Source: Gemmataceae bacterium (GTDB lineage: Bacteria > Planctomycetota > Planctomycetia > Gemmatales > Gemmataceae). From it: a stretch of DNA of 64,000 bases. A program made the position numbers and the translations under genes. Positions 35,600 to 45,338 of the stretch are shown piece by piece (position 1 is the stretch's first letter; every line of letters begins with the position of its first letter). The notes under the pieces were generated by a model, which did no database searches, was not told where the DNA came from, and was given only the letters and a program-made list of their open reading frames with translations. Where the stretch lies: positions 1 through 64,000 of the forward strand of contig JAKEET010000101.1 of NCBI GenBank assembly GCA_022616435.1, in the 5' to 3' direction.

Positions 35600-38500
35600 A
35601 TGCCGGCGGCGGTCGGAGCCATCCTGGATTCGGTGCGCGACAGCGGCCTGGTCAAGGCGAGCGATCTTGATGCGCTGGCGGCCGAGTCCGCGGACTCGTT
35701 GGCCGATAGCGCTGCCTTGTTGAAGGAATTGGTCCGGCGCGGCTGGTTGACTTCCTTTCAAGCAGCGGAAATCGAAGTCGGCCGCGTCAAGGACTTGACG
35801 CTCGGGCCGTATGTCCTCCTCGACAAGCTCGGCGCCGGCGGCATGGGGCAGGTGTTCAAGGCCCGGCACCGCATCATGGACCGGGTGGTGGCCGTCAAGG
35901 TCGTCAAGCAGGAACGCCTCCCCGGCCCGGAGGCCGCGGCCCGTTTTCACCGTGAAATCCGGGCCCTCGCCAGCTTGTCGCATCCCAATATCGTCATCGC
36001 CCACGACGCCGCCCAGATCGGCGCCACGCACTTCTTCGTGATGGAATACGTCGAGGGCTGCGACCTCGGCCGCTTCGTGCGCGACCACGGTCCCTTGCCC
36101 GTGCCCTTGGCCTGCGCCTGCATCCATCAGGCCGCCCTCGGCCTGCAGCATGCCCACGAGCGCGGCCTGGTGCATCGCGACGTCAAGCCGGCGAACCTCA
36201 TGGTGGTGAGTGGTGGAGTGGTGAGTGGTGGAGTGGTGAGTGGTGCAGGAACGCCTGCCGCAACGCACGACACCACTCACCAAATCAAGATTCTCGACCT
36301 GGGCCTGGCCCGCTGGCGTCAAGGGGCGGCCGACGGCACGTTGACCGACACGGGCGTCGTGATGGGCACGCCGGACTACATGGCGCCGGAGCAGGGCGCC
36401 GACACCCGCGCCGCCGACATTCGCTCGGACATCTACAGCCTGGGCTGCACGTTCTATCACCTCCTGACCGGGCAGCCGCCGTTCCCGGGCGGCAAGCTGG
36501 TGGAGAAGCTGTTCAAGCACCGCGAGAACGAGCCGGCGCCGATTGCCGCGTTCCGAGGCGACGTGCCGGCGGAGGTGGAACAGATCCTGCGGACGATGAT
36601 GGCCAAGCAGCCGCAGGACCGCTTCCAGACGCCGGCGGACGTGGCCCAGATCTTGGCGCCGTGGATCAAGGAAGGAACGTCGGGGGAAGCGGCGATCCGC
36701 GCGGGCCGTCCGCTCAAGGCGCCGGAGGCACTGCACAGCACGGTCACCGGCGTCGAAACGCCGGCGCCGGCTCGTCCTGCGCTTGCCGATGTCTCCATCC
36801 CGCGCCGCCATTCGCTCGTTCGGCTGGGGTTGGCGGTCGTCGCCGCGGGGCTGATCGCAGCCCTGGTCTATGCGGCGGTCATCATCGTGTTGCCGGCGCG
36901 CGACGGCGTCTTGACGGTCGAGGTCATGGAAGCCGACGTCGAGGTGCGCGTGGGAGACAACGTTGTGACGATCAACTCGGCAAAGCTCGGCAAGATCGAA
37001 TTGCGGCCCGGCAAGCACACCCTGGTTGTCCGCCGCGGGCAGGAGGAGTTGTTCACCCGCGAATTCACCCTCAAGAGCGGGGGCGTCGAGGCGATCCATG
37101 CGAAGTGGACGCCGCGGCCGCTCGGCACATCACCCTTCGGCACATCACCCCTCGGCACATCAAGCGTGGTGCAATTGCACGGTCTCGTGGCGCAACCGGC
37201 GGCCCTCCCGGACGGCACCGCCTGGCAGATGGAATCGGTGTTGCCGCGCGGCTGGATTCTGGCGCTGGCCTGGGACAAGACCGGACGACAGCTCGCCGTT
37301 GGTTCCGGGGACGGACAAGTACGCTTGTTCGACGCCGCATCGGGACGATTGCTTTCCCTCTTGTCGGGCCACGCTGAGAAAATCACCGACGTGGCATGGC
37401 AACCCGGCTCGGCCGTGCTGGCGTCGGCATCCAAGGACGGCGCCGTTGCGCTCTGGCAAACGACGGATGGCCGCTTGCTGGCGAAGAGCGACAAGGTCAG
37501 TCCGGTGCTGGCTCTCCACTGGAGACCTCAAGGCGATCTGCTGGCGACCGCGCATCAAGACGGCGCCGTACGCCTCTGGACCGTGAGCAATGGCTTGACG
37601 AGCCATGGCTTGACACTGGCAGCGACGCACCGGCTGCACGACAAGGCTTGTCAAACCGTCGGCTTCAGTTCGACCGGCAAGTGGCTCGCGTCGGGCGGCG
37701 CCGATGGTCGATTGTGCCTTTGGAACATGCCCCAGAATCGAGCGGGGGTGGTGCTCGACTCGTTCCGTCCGGGCAGCAGGCTGGGCTGGGAGCCAAATCA
37801 GGACCGCGTCACGTACAGCCGACCCGACCGAATGGTCGTGCGGCTGGACGCGGATTCGGATAAGACCTCGGCATTGTTTCAATTTCCAAACGACAATCCA
37901 CCTCGTCTGGCGTGGAGTCCGGATGGCCGGCAACTTGTGATCGGCAATCAGCAGGGGGATCTATACGTCTGGAACAGTGCGAACGAGAAGCTCGAAGCGG
38001 TGAAGTGGCGCAATAACCCCTTGTGGATTGGAGGCGCTGTTTCGGCGGTGTGCTGGAGCCCGGATAGTCAGCGCCTCGCCTGGGGCGGCGAAGAAAATGC
38101 CCTGATCATTGCCGATGGCGACCGGCGGCCCCGGCCCTTGTTCCGCGGAGCATTGGCTTTTCGCGCCGTGGCTTGGAGCCCGGATGGGCGGCGCCTGGCC
38201 ACCGGCAGCTTGCCCGGTCCCGACTGCGGCGGCTTCATGGCCGTCTGGAACGGAGCGGACGGCCGCCTGGAGGACGTGGTGGTGGGCGAGCACGGCATGA
38301 CCAGGGTCGAGTGGTTTCCCGACAGTCGGCGCGTCGGCTATTGTTCCTGGCACGGCCCGCAGTTCTGGGACATCGACCCGCGCCCCGAACCGGGCGACTT
38401 GGCGCCGCGCGTTCGCAAGAGCACCGACCTGCCGGCGAGCCCTCTCGATTTCCGGGCGCATGAAACCGGCGGGTCGCCGTGGATGATGGGACTCAGTCCC

Positions 38501-39262
38501 GACGGAGCGAAGCTGGTCACGGGCCATTGGAACTATGCGCTGCTGTGGGACACGGCGGACCTGTCGCGGTCGAAGCTGAGCCCGACTCACAGCGCGTGGT
38601 TCTTGGGACACGTGGTCTGGGATCGGCAAAGCAGACACGTTGCAACGACCACCAACCCGGCGCCCCTTGGCGCATCGCCTGAAGACACGCTGCGCGTCTG
38701 GGACCGCAACGGCAAGTTCATCGCCGAGTTTCAAGGCACCGCCCCCGCCTTTTCCCCGGACGGCGGCGTCTTGGCCTTCCGCCGCGGCCAGACGCTGCGC
38801 TTCTGGGATGTCACTGCCCGCAAGGAGCTGCCCGAGACCATCGGCGGCCTCGCCGCGCGCGAGCTCGATTGGCATCCGAAAGGTGATCGATTGGCGGGCA
38901 GCGGCGATATCACCCGCATCGTGTTTCGGAACAAGAAACCCAAACACAAGATGCTGGCGCCGCGCCATCTGAATTCCTGGGCGTTCTGGTCCCCAGCAGG
39001 AGGACAGCTTGCCTCCGTCTCTGCCCATGACGGCCTTCTCCATGTCTGGAATGCGGACGGCGTTCATCAATGGTCGGCGCTGCCGTTGGCCGGCAACGAG
39101 GCGTTGTCGTGGCGTCCCGAGGGCACGGTGCTGCGGCGTTCCCCAGGCGCCGACAAGTGCATCGTCTATTTGATCGCATCCGGGCAGGGAAAAATCGACA
39201 ATGTTTCCGCGGTGGAGTTCTGGCAACGCGCGCCGCATCTTGCTCCGGCGGGCTTGCCATGA
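35600..39262 (+). CDS. Transmembrane Ser/Thr kinase with PEGA and WD40 domains
   Basis: From ATG at 35600 the product is 1220 residues. Order: helical N-domain; kinase from about residue 71 (LGAGGMGQVFKA, VAVKVV, HRDVKPANL, DLG, GTPDYMAPEQ); one helix at about 405-430 (LGLAVVAAGLIAALVYAAVIIVL); a PEGA-like domain (GVLTVEVMEADVEVRVGDNVV, then LRPGKHTLVVRRG); and a WD40 propeller region. Between the catalytic loop and DLG there is an insert of about 25 residues (36204-36281) made of GTGGTGA-like repeats. The linker at 37120-37165 has three GTSPxGTSP units. It precedes a paralogous kinase by 39 bases and looks like a sensor for an external ligand. Confidence 0.92.
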   Translation: MPAAVGAILDSVRDSGLVKASDLDALAAESADSLADSAALLKELVRRGWLTSFQAAEIEVGRVKDLTLGPYVLLDKLGAGGMGQVFKARHRIMDRVVAVKVVKQERLPGPEAAARFHREIRALASLSHPNIVIAHDAAQIGATHFFVMEYVEGCDLGRFVRDHGPLPVPLACACIHQAALGLQHAHERGLVHRDVKPANLMVVSGGVVSGGVVSGAGTPAATHDTTHQIKILDLGLARWRQGAADGTLTDTGVVMGTPDYMAPEQGADTRAADIRSDIYSLGCTFYHLLTGQPPFPGGKLVEKLFKHRENEPAPIAAFRGDVPAEVEQILRTMMAKQPQDRFQTPADVAQILAPWIKEGTSGEAAIRAGRPLKAPEALHSTVTGVETPAPARPALADVSIPRRHSLVRLGLAVVAAGLIAALVYAAVIIVLPARDGVLTVEVMEADVEVRVGDNVVTINSAKLGKIELRPGKHTLVVRRGQEELFTREFTLKSGGVEAIHAKWTPRPLGTSPFGTSPLGTSSVVQLHGLVAQPAALPDGTAWQMESVLPRGWILALAWDKTGRQLAVGSGDGQVRLFDAASGRLLSLLSGHAEKITDVAWQPGSAVLASASKDGAVALWQTTDGRLLAKSDKVSPVLALHWRPQGDLLATAHQDGAVRLWTVSNGLTSHGLTLAATHRLHDKACQTVGFSSTGKWLASGGADGRLCLWNMPQNRAGVVLDSFRPGSRLGWEPNQDRVTYSRPDRMVVRLDADSDKTSALFQFPNDNPPRLAWSPDGRQLVIGNQQGDLYVWNSANEKLEAVKWRNNPLWIGGAVSAVCWSPDSQRLAWGGEENALIIADGDRRPRPLFRGALAFRAVAWSPDGRRLATGSLPGPDCGGFMAVWNGADGRLEDVVVGEHGMTRVEWFPDSRRVGYCSWHGPQFWDIDPRPEPGDLAPRVRKSTDLPASPLDFRAHETGGSPWMMGLSPDGAKLVTGHWNYALLWDTADLSRSKLSPTHSAWFLGHVVWDRQSRHVATTTNPAPLGASPEDTLRVWDRNGKFIAEFQGTAPAFSPDGGVLAFRRGQTLRFWDVTARKELPETIGGLAARELDWHPKGDRLAGSGDITRIVFRNKKPKHKMLAPRHLNSWAFWSPAGGQLASVSAHDGLLHVWNADGVHQWSALPLAGNEALSWRPEGTVLRRSPGADKCIVYLIASGQGKIDNVSAVEFWQRAPHLAPAGLP
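36204..36281. repeat. Palindromic repeat insert in kinase 35600-39262
   Basis: Three tandem copies of GTGGTGAGTGGTGGA form the left arm; after about 25 bases the right arm CACCACTCACC is complementary to GGTGAGTGGTG. It encodes VSGGVVSGG-type peptide precisely between ANLMV and IKILDLG, without breaking the frame. Confidence 0.8.
37120..37165 (+). repeat. 15-base tandem repeat in the kinase linker
   Basis: Three copies of CTCGGCACATCACCC (with small changes) encode LGTSPFGTSPLGTS between the PEGA-like and WD40 parts. The unit is a multiple of three, so copy number can change without frameshift. Confidence 0.7.
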
Positions 39263-39301
39263 CAGCAAACAAGTTGAAGCCGCGGCATTGAGTTACGGAC
39301 C

Positions 39302-42223
39302 ATGTCCATCACAGAGCTTCATGAACTGGTCGCCTCGCTTTGCTCGGGTGGAGTCCTCGACGAGAGCCGGCTCAACGACCTCGATCTCGATTCGTTCGCG
39401 CAGCCGGATTCCTTGAGCCAGGCCCTTGTTGCTCGCGGCTTGTTGACCCCCTATCAAGCGAGTCAAATTGCCGACGGCCGCGCCGGGGACCTGGTGCTCG
39501 GTCATTACGTGATCCTGGAAAAACTCGGCGCCGGCGGCATGGGGCTGCTCTTCAAGGCCCGCCATCGCCTCATGAACCGCGTCGTCGCCCTCAAGATCAT
39601 CCATCCCGAACGGCTCGCCGGACCCGCCGCCCAGGCGCGGTTTCGCCGTGAAATCCAGGCCGTCTCGCGGCTGTCGCACCCCAACATCGTTCTCGCCCAC
39701 GACGCCGCCGAGGCCAACGGCGTCCAGTACTGCGCCATGGAGTTCGTCGAGGGCGTCAACCTGGCGCGGCTCGTCCAGGAGCGCGGCCCGTTGCCGGTTC
39801 CGCTGGCGTGCGAATGCATCCGCCAGGCCGCCCTCGGTCTGCAACACCTGCACGAACGCGGCCTGATCCACCGCGACATCAAACCGTCGAACTTGATGGT
39901 AGTCAGTCGTCAGTCGTCAGTAGCGAAAGACGATGCGTCGCCCGGTCTTGGTACTGACCACGGACTACTGACTACTGACTGCTGTGTGAAGATTCTCGAC
40001 CTCGGCCTGGCCCTGTTGGCTCACCAGGACGACACCGAGAGCCAGTTGACCACGGCCGGCGCGGTGCTGGGCACGCCGGATTACACCGCCCCGGAGCAGA
40101 GCCTCAGCTCGCACGACGCCGACATCCGCTCCGACATCTACAGCCTGGGCTGCACATTCTACTTCTTGCTGAGTGGCAAGCCCCCGTTCGCCGGCGGCTC
40201 GCTCACCGACAAGCTCATCAAGCATCGCGACATCGATCCGATCCCGATCGAGCTGTTGCGGCCGGAGACTCCGCGGGCGCTGGCCGACGTGTTGCGACGG
40301 ATGGTGGAGAAGCGGCCGGCCGATCGATTCCAGGCGCCGGCGGACATTGCCCGAGCGCTGGCGCCGCTGGCGCAAGGGGCCGTGGCGTCGAACTGGCTTC
40401 TGCCGCCGGCGCATCCGGACGAAGCGCAATCGCTGGGGCTGTTGAGCACGGTGGACGGCCCGGAAGCCGCGGTGGAGACAGTGGAATTTCCTCGGGACGG
40501 CGTTGACCGGCCGCCGACCCAGGACGCGCCGGCGGCGCGGCCGCGGCGCCGGCGGCGCTGGGCTTGGCTGGCGGCCAGCGCCGCCCTTGCCGGGTTCGCG
40601 GCGTGCACCATCTGGATCGTCGCCCATCGCGCCGAGTTGCCGCACGAACCACACGAACCACAGACCGGGATCAAGCCGGCGCCCCCCGTCGTGCCCGCGC
40701 CGGCGAAACGCATCGTGGAGGATGCCCCGCCGCCGCTGATCAAGGCTGCGACAAAGCCGTTGGCGAACGGCGTCGCCATCGCGAATCTGGCGGTCAAGCT
40801 CGCGCCGGCTGGACCGAAGAAGGCGCCGCCCGGCATGTTGCGACCGCCGCCCGGGGACAGCGCCGCGGTGCGCATCGTTCTCCGTCACGACCACATCGGG
40901 GTCGTGGCGTCGTTGTCGCGTGAACGTCAGATGCTGCTGTCCGGCTCGCAGGGAGGCGAATTCGTGCTCTGGGATTTGGCCGGCGGCGCCGAACGTCTGC
41001 GCTTGCCCTTCAAGGGATGGGGCCTCGCTTGCGCCCTTGCCCCGGACGCGGGCCACGCCATCATCGGCAACAACAGCGGTGTCGCCGCGCTGTACGACGT
41101 CCCGACGATGACCCAGCTTCTCCCGCTGAGCGACGTTGCCGTTGCCGCGTTTTCCGACGACGGCGCCTGGGCCGCGACCGGCGGCATCGCCAAGCTCGTT
41201 CGGCTCTGGGATGTGACCACGCGCAAGGAACTCCGCGTTTTCCGGGGCCACCAGGGCCCGGTTCGCAGTGTGGCCATTTCGCCGGACAAGCGCTTTGTGC
41301 TGTCGAGCGATCACGCCGGCCATGTCATCCTCTGGGATGCGGTCCAGGGCGGGCAGATTCGCAAGTTGCAACAGGGCGGCGCGGCCGTCCCCTGCGTGCA
41401 ATTCTCACCCGGCGGACGGAGGGCGCTGACCACCAGCGACGACGGCAACATTCGCATCTGGGACGTGTTGACCGGCAAGAAACTCCACGAGCTGCGCGGG
41501 CACACGTCCTTCGTGTTGTCCGCCGATTTCTCTCCGGACGGCCGGCTGGTGGTCTCGGGCGCGGGCGCCCGCGATCCGGCCATTCGTGTTTGGGACGTGC
41601 TGGGTGAACGCGAGCTCGTGCGCTGGGAAGGACATGCGGATTCGATCCCCTACGTGGCTTTCACCGACCAGCGCCACATCCTGAGCGCCAGCGACGACAA
41701 GACGCTGCGGCTGTGGCGCATGCCGGCGGGCATGGCCGGATCTCCGCTCATCACCGGGCCGGTGAAGCCGCGCCCGAGCATCCTGGCGGAGATCGATTCC
41801 CTGGAATACCAACGGCGACAGGCCAGGAAGTTCGACTACCGGCTTGTCAATGACCTGCGCCATCTTTATTACTTGATCGGCGACGCCGATCAAGCTCACG
41901 AATGCTGCGACCTCATTCTGCGTCGTGAATTCATGCAGCCCTATATCGTCGCCATCCTGCAGGGCAAGACCGAGAACCCAACAATCGACGCCGCCCGGTC
42001 CCTCAAGCTGCTGCAGGGCACAGCGGAGCGCTATCCCAGGCGCCGCTTTCTCGCCGCCGCTTGCTGGCTTGCCGCCGGCGACCAGGCGCTGGCCATGAAG
42101 GACATCGCCAAGGCCAAGGAGTGTTTCGCACGCGTTCAGGGCATCGCGGGACCGGAGCCGGAGCTTGGGCGCTACCGCCTGGCGGCGTCGCAACGAATGG
42201 GCCGGCTGGACAACAGGCCTTGA
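39302..42223 (+). CDS. Transmembrane Ser/Thr kinase with WD40 domain
   Basis: The 973-residue product resembles the preceding gene: helical N-domain, kinase from residue 69 (LGAGGMGLLFKA, VALKII, HRDIKPSNL, DLG, GTPDYTAPEQ), one helix at about 420-443 (WAWLAASAALAGFAACTIWIV), a Pro-rich linker with HEPHEPQ, and WD40 repeats (VLWDLAGG, VRLWDVTTRKEL, VILWDAVQGG, IRIWDVLTGKKLHELRGH). A helical C-terminus of about 150 residues follows. An insert of about 28 residues (39901-39984) lies between the catalytic loop and DLG. It probably arose by tandem duplication of the upstream kinase and then diverged. Confidence 0.92.
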   Translation: MSITELHELVASLCSGGVLDESRLNDLDLDSFAQPDSLSQALVARGLLTPYQASQIADGRAGDLVLGHYVILEKLGAGGMGLLFKARHRLMNRVVALKIIHPERLAGPAAQARFRREIQAVSRLSHPNIVLAHDAAEANGVQYCAMEFVEGVNLARLVQERGPLPVPLACECIRQAALGLQHLHERGLIHRDIKPSNLMVVSRQSSVAKDDASPGLGTDHGLLTTDCCVKILDLGLALLAHQDDTESQLTTAGAVLGTPDYTAPEQSLSSHDADIRSDIYSLGCTFYFLLSGKPPFAGGSLTDKLIKHRDIDPIPIELLRPETPRALADVLRRMVEKRPADRFQAPADIARALAPLAQGAVASNWLLPPAHPDEAQSLGLLSTVDGPEAAVETVEFPRDGVDRPPTQDAPAARPRRRRRWAWLAASAALAGFAACTIWIVAHRAELPHEPHEPQTGIKPAPPVVPAPAKRIVEDAPPPLIKAATKPLANGVAIANLAVKLAPAGPKKAPPGMLRPPPGDSAAVRIVLRHDHIGVVASLSRERQMLLSGSQGGEFVLWDLAGGAERLRLPFKGWGLACALAPDAGHAIIGNNSGVAALYDVPTMTQLLPLSDVAVAAFSDDGAWAATGGIAKLVRLWDVTTRKELRVFRGHQGPVRSVAISPDKRFVLSSDHAGHVILWDAVQGGQIRKLQQGGAAVPCVQFSPGGRRALTTSDDGNIRIWDVLTGKKLHELRGHTSFVLSADFSPDGRLVVSGAGARDPAIRVWDVLGERELVRWEGHADSIPYVAFTDQRHILSASDDKTLRLWRMPAGMAGSPLITGPVKPRPSILAEIDSLEYQRRQARKFDYRLVNDLRHLYYLIGDADQAHECCDLILRREFMQPYIVAILQGKTENPTIDAARSLKLLQGTAERYPRRRFLAAACWLAAGDQALAMKDIAKAKECFARVQGIAGPEPELGRYRLAASQRMGRLDNRP
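39901..39984. repeat. Heptamer palindrome insert in kinase 39302-42223, word CTGACTA
   Basis: The left arm is GTAGTCA-GTCGTCA-GTCGTCA-GTAG and the right arm CTA-CTGACTA-CTGACTG-CTG, separated by about 40 unrelated bases. The heptamer CTGACTA is identical to the four-copy array at 63441-63468. It encodes VSRQSSV at one end and GLLTTDCC at the other, in frame. Confidence 0.85.
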
Positions 42224-42246
42224 GCGGCTCTCGACGCAGAAGTGCG

Positions 42247-43446
42247 TTATTTGTTCGCGCCGCTCTCGTCGCCGGTGACCTTCTTGACGTACTCCTCGAC
42301 GGCCTTGTTCATTTCCTTCTCCGCATTGCCATCGATGCCCGCCTCCGTCAGCGCCTTGTCAAGAACGAAGTCGACGCCTTTCTCGACCGCCGCGTCCATG
42401 GCGGCCTTGGCCTTCTCCTTGGCCCAGTCCGGGACCCACTTCGGCAGTTTGTCGATGATCTTGTCGCGCTGCTCGTGGTACTTCTTGCGAAGCTGGCCCG
42501 TGATCGTCTTGGGCGGGGCCTGGTAGTTCACCGGCTTGAGTTTCTTGAACTTCTCGAAGTTCTTCTCGGGGATGGTGTCCGGCAATGGCTCGGCGATCTT
42601 GCGGGCGAGATCGGCCGGCCGGTACAGTTGCCCGTCGCCCCCTTCCTTCTTCGTGTACTGGTTCATTGCCGAGGGAAGGTTGAAATGGAGCGCCGAGTCC
42701 GCCTGCCAGACGATGTCGGTGGATTTCACGTCCTGGTCTTTGTTGTTGTTTTGCGACTTGGCGAGGTCGGTCAGCCACTTCTCCAGCTCTTTCTGCACCT
42801 CGGCGCGGCTCACCTCCTTGGGCTTGGGCGGCGCCGGCGGCGTACCGGGCGGCAGCTTGATCTGCCGCGGATCGATGTTGATCTTCTGATCGTCCTTGCC
42901 GCCGCCCGTCAGCGGCTTGGGATCGCGCATGCTGAGTTTCCCCGAACTCGGCGGCGCAGTCGGCGGCGGCGGCTTGAGCGTCGCCCGCCGGTTCTGGGCC
43001 AGATCGCTCGTCGAGAAAGAATCGGTCTCGCCGTGGCCTTTGGCCGCGATCTTGTCCTTGGGCACGCCCTGCTGGATCAGATAATCCTCGACCGCCTTGG
43101 CCCGCTTCTCCGACAGGGTCTTGTTGTGCTGTTCTTTGCCGTCCGTGCTGGCATAGGCGTCCACGACGATCTTGTCGGCGCTCTTGGCCGCCAGGTGCGC
43201 CTTGGCGTAGCCGTCGAGCGCTTTCTTGGCGCTGGCGGTCAGTTCCGCGGAATCCCAGTTGAAGAACAGGTCGGTGCTGGTGGACGCCGGGGCGGCTGAC
43301 CCGCCGCCGGAGTCGCCCTGCGACTCGGCCAAGTCCGCGTCGGGTGCGACGGCCGGCGCGGCGCCCGGCATATCGGCCTTCGCGGTCCCGCTGCCCCAAG
43401 CCTTGACGGCGTCGCTTTTCCAGAGTTCGCGCATTTTGACGGCCAT
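42247..43446 (-). CDS. OmpA-domain protein without signal peptide
   Basis: ATG at 43446 follows AAGGAG at 7 bases; the product is 399 residues. Residues about 60-170 are an OmpA/Pal-like peptidoglycan-binding domain: DLFFNWDSAELTASAKKALDGYA, then VDAYASTDGKEQHNKTLSEKRAKAVEDYL and NRRATL. There is no signal peptide or membrane helix. The N-terminus (MAVKMRELWKSDAVKAW) and the charged C-terminal half, with a conserved-looking PKWVPDWAKEKAKAA helix, are not recognised. OmpA domains without export signals occur in accessory genes of contractile injection systems, but no such genes are seen here, so location is uncertain. Confidence 0.8.
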   Translation of the reverse strand: MAVKMRELWKSDAVKAWGSGTAKADMPGAAPAVAPDADLAESQGDSGGGSAAPASTSTDLFFNWDSAELTASAKKALDGYAKAHLAAKSADKIVVDAYASTDGKEQHNKTLSEKRAKAVEDYLIQQGVPKDKIAAKGHGETDSFSTSDLAQNRRATLKPPPPTAPPSSGKLSMRDPKPLTGGGKDDQKINIDPRQIKLPPGTPPAPPKPKEVSRAEVQKELEKWLTDLAKSQNNNKDQDVKSTDIVWQADSALHFNLPSAMNQYTKKEGGDGQLYRPADLARKIAEPLPDTIPEKNFEKFKKLKPVNYQAPPKTITGQLRKKYHEQRDKIIDKLPKWVPDWAKEKAKAAMDAAVEKGVDFVLDKALTEAGIDGNAEKEMNKAVEEYVKKVTGDESGANK

Positions 43447-43522
43447 GGGTGTGCTCCTTGTCTGCCCATTATTGATTATCCCCATCCGTAGCTGTGACCG
43501 GCCAGGGAAACGCCTGGAATCG

Positions 43523-44650
43523 CTAGTTGATGTTCCCCGCTCGAGCCTGATTCAATTCGACTTCGAGATTTGATAGCGTCACTCGAAGCTGTATGATCTT
43601 GCTGACGAGCTTTTTTGCCTCGGCTTGCCGCGGCGAACTGTGATTGTTGCCGATCTGATTTAGCCTCTCGGTAAGCACCTCGCTCTTCGGCAAGAAAATT
43701 TTTTTCGGTCGATTGGGCTTGGGGGCCTTCAGGTTCAGGGGTATTCCTTCCTCCTGGATTAGTTCGATTGCTCGAAGTTTCGCGTCGTCCAAGATCGTCT
43801 GCGCGCCTATGAGCTCAGCTTTGATCGTGCTTACCGATCGACCCGCTGGTGTTGCGGCGCCACCTCCGCCGGCGGGTGGCTTGCCCGGGCCACTCCCCCC
43901 AGGTCCGCTGCTGGCTCCGCCGCCACCCGTTGGATTACCCGAGCCACCGCCGCCGGTCCCCCCCGTCGGTTTCCCCGGGCCGCCGCCTGGCGTGCCGGAG
44001 CCGCCGCCCGTCGTTGGCGTCCCTGTGCCACCCGTTGGTTTGCCTGAGCCCCCGCTGATATTCGACGGGGTCCCTGATCCCCCGCCAGTCGCGCGACGCG
44101 TCCCTCCCATGCGGGGCAAGCGGATGTTGCCGCCGCCTGGCGCCGTCGGCGGCCCTCCGGCCGAGCTTCCCAATTCGACGATTTGCGCGAAAGTGTAAAC
44201 AAGCTCGCCAATCTCTTCTCGCTGGGCTCTGCGATGAGCTATCTCCTTCTTGAAACCAAGCGCAGCGAGAACGATGTACGGCGTATTCGTAGTATCGAAC
44301 TCAATGTTACCGGACTGATCACGTGGGTAGACAACTCCGCCCTTTCGCTCATAGATATAGGCGCGCTGCCCCGGACCGAAATGAATCGATTCCATTTCCA
44401 CGGCAATGGTGCGACCATTCGAGTAAATGAGCTCGATGTTCTTGACTGACAAGTCGGCAAGCTTCGGTCGCGCCCTCACCCGGTCAAAGGCATCGATGTA
44501 CTCAGGCGACTTGATGAGCTCGGAACGGGGCTTCTTCCCCTTCGTCCCTAAATCCACATCGATAAACTCCACCGTATCGCTGGTGCTCGGTACATTGGGA
44601 GGTTCTGGAGAATATCCAATAACGTCGCGCGGCGGGATATCGTCAACCAA
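43523..44650 (-). CDS. Unknown protein with Gly/Pro/Thr-rich linker
   Basis: The 375-residue product has an N-terminal mixed domain (residues 1-165, with VKNIELIYSNGRTIAVEMESIHFGPGQRAYIYERKGGVVY and LAALGFKKEIAHRRAQREEIGELVYTFAQIVE), a linker of about 110 residues made of G-T-G-K-P-T repeats, and a C-terminal coiled-coil-like part (TIKAELIGAQTILDDAKLRAIELIQEEG, SEVLTERLNQIGNN). No signal peptide or membrane helix. The likely start is TTG at 44650; the frame is open further upstream but without a good start. It lies 77 bases upstream of the OmpA-domain gene on the same strand. A cargo or effector role is possible but unproven. Confidence 0.6.
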   Translation of the reverse strand: MVDDIPPRDVIGYSPEPPNVPSTSDTVEFIDVDLGTKGKKPRSELIKSPEYIDAFDRVRARPKLADLSVKNIELIYSNGRTIAVEMESIHFGPGQRAYIYERKGGVVYPRDQSGNIEFDTTNTPYIVLAALGFKKEIAHRRAQREEIGELVYTFAQIVELGSSAGGPPTAPGGGNIRLPRMGGTRRATGGGSGTPSNISGGSGKPTGGTGTPTTGGGSGTPGGGPGKPTGGTGGGGSGNPTGGGGASSGPGGSGPGKPPAGGGGAATPAGRSVSTIKAELIGAQTILDDAKLRAIELIQEEGIPLNLKAPKPNRPKKIFLPKSEVLTERLNQIGNNHSSPRQAEAKKLVSKIIQLRVTLSNLEVELNQARAGNIN

Positions 44651-44735
44651 GAGATGAATCGGGCAGGCGCAACACGATTGCCGAGCCGGATGTGCGATGA
44701 GGCGCGAATGCCGGGGTGTGGCCGGCTCGCCGCAG

Positions 44736-45296
44736 CTACTGCAGGTCCCCGATCTCCCGCTTCAACCGGTGCAGCACTCGCGACTTGGCCATGCGCACCG
44801 CCGGCGCGGACATGCCCAGCTCGGCGGCAATGTCGGCCGGCGGTTGGCCGTCCACCGCGGTCCGCCAGAAGGCCCGCCAGGTATTCTCTTCAAACTCGCT
44901 TTGCACGAGGTCGAGGGCGCGCTGATAGAGGCCGGCGACTTGTTCCGGCGTCTCTTCGGGAAGGGTTACTTCGGGTTGCGGAACCTGCTGCATCTGCTGG
45001 CCGGCCGCGGTGCCGCCCGCGGCCTGGGGCTGGGTGCTCCGGCGGCGGAAGAAGTCCACCAGTTTGTGCCGCGTGATGCCCCGCAGCCAGCCGCGAAACG
45101 TGTCGCCCGGCCGCGTCTTCTGAAACTGGTCGAGCCCGGTCGCCACGGCCTGGAACACGTCCTGGGCCACGTCGTCGGCATCGGCGCCCACCACCCCGTG
45201 ATGGTGGCACCAGGCCCGCACCAGCGGCGCGTACAGGTGCAGCATCCGGCTCCACGCCGCCTGCTCGCGGGAGCGCAGACACTCTAGCAGCGTCAT
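44736..45296 (-). CDS. ECF sigma factor paired with a ZAS-kinase
   Basis: From ATG at 45296 the product is 186 residues: region 2 (WSRMLHLYAPLVRAWCHHHGVVGADADDVAQDVFQAVATGLDQF, then TFRGWLRGITRHKLVDFFRR) and region 4 (WRAFWRTAVDGQPPADIAAELGMSAPAVRMAKSRVLHRLKREIGDL). It is divergent from the kinase at 45444, whose first 45 residues carry a zinc anti-sigma motif, so sigma and regulator are likely cognate. Extending the start to 45353 would add a GFQPD peptide from a dispersed palindrome, which argues for the downstream ATG. Confidence 0.92.
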   Translation of the reverse strand: MTLLECLRSREQAAWSRMLHLYAPLVRAWCHHHGVVGADADDVAQDVFQAVATGLDQFQKTRPGDTFRGWLRGITRHKLVDFFRRRSTQPQAAGGTAAGQQMQQVPQPEVTLPEETPEQVAGLYQRALDLVQSEFEENTWRAFWRTAVDGQPPADIAAELGMSAPAVRMAKSRVLHRLKREIGDLQ

Positions 45297-45338
45297 GGAG
45301 GTGGGTTCGCTGGTATTCACTCCGCCGCTCGTAGTGTC

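Noticed and set aside
42247-44650. A complete contractile injection system locus
   Set aside because: Only an OmpA domain without signal peptide is suggestive; no sheath, tube, baseplate or AAA ATPase gene is in the window.
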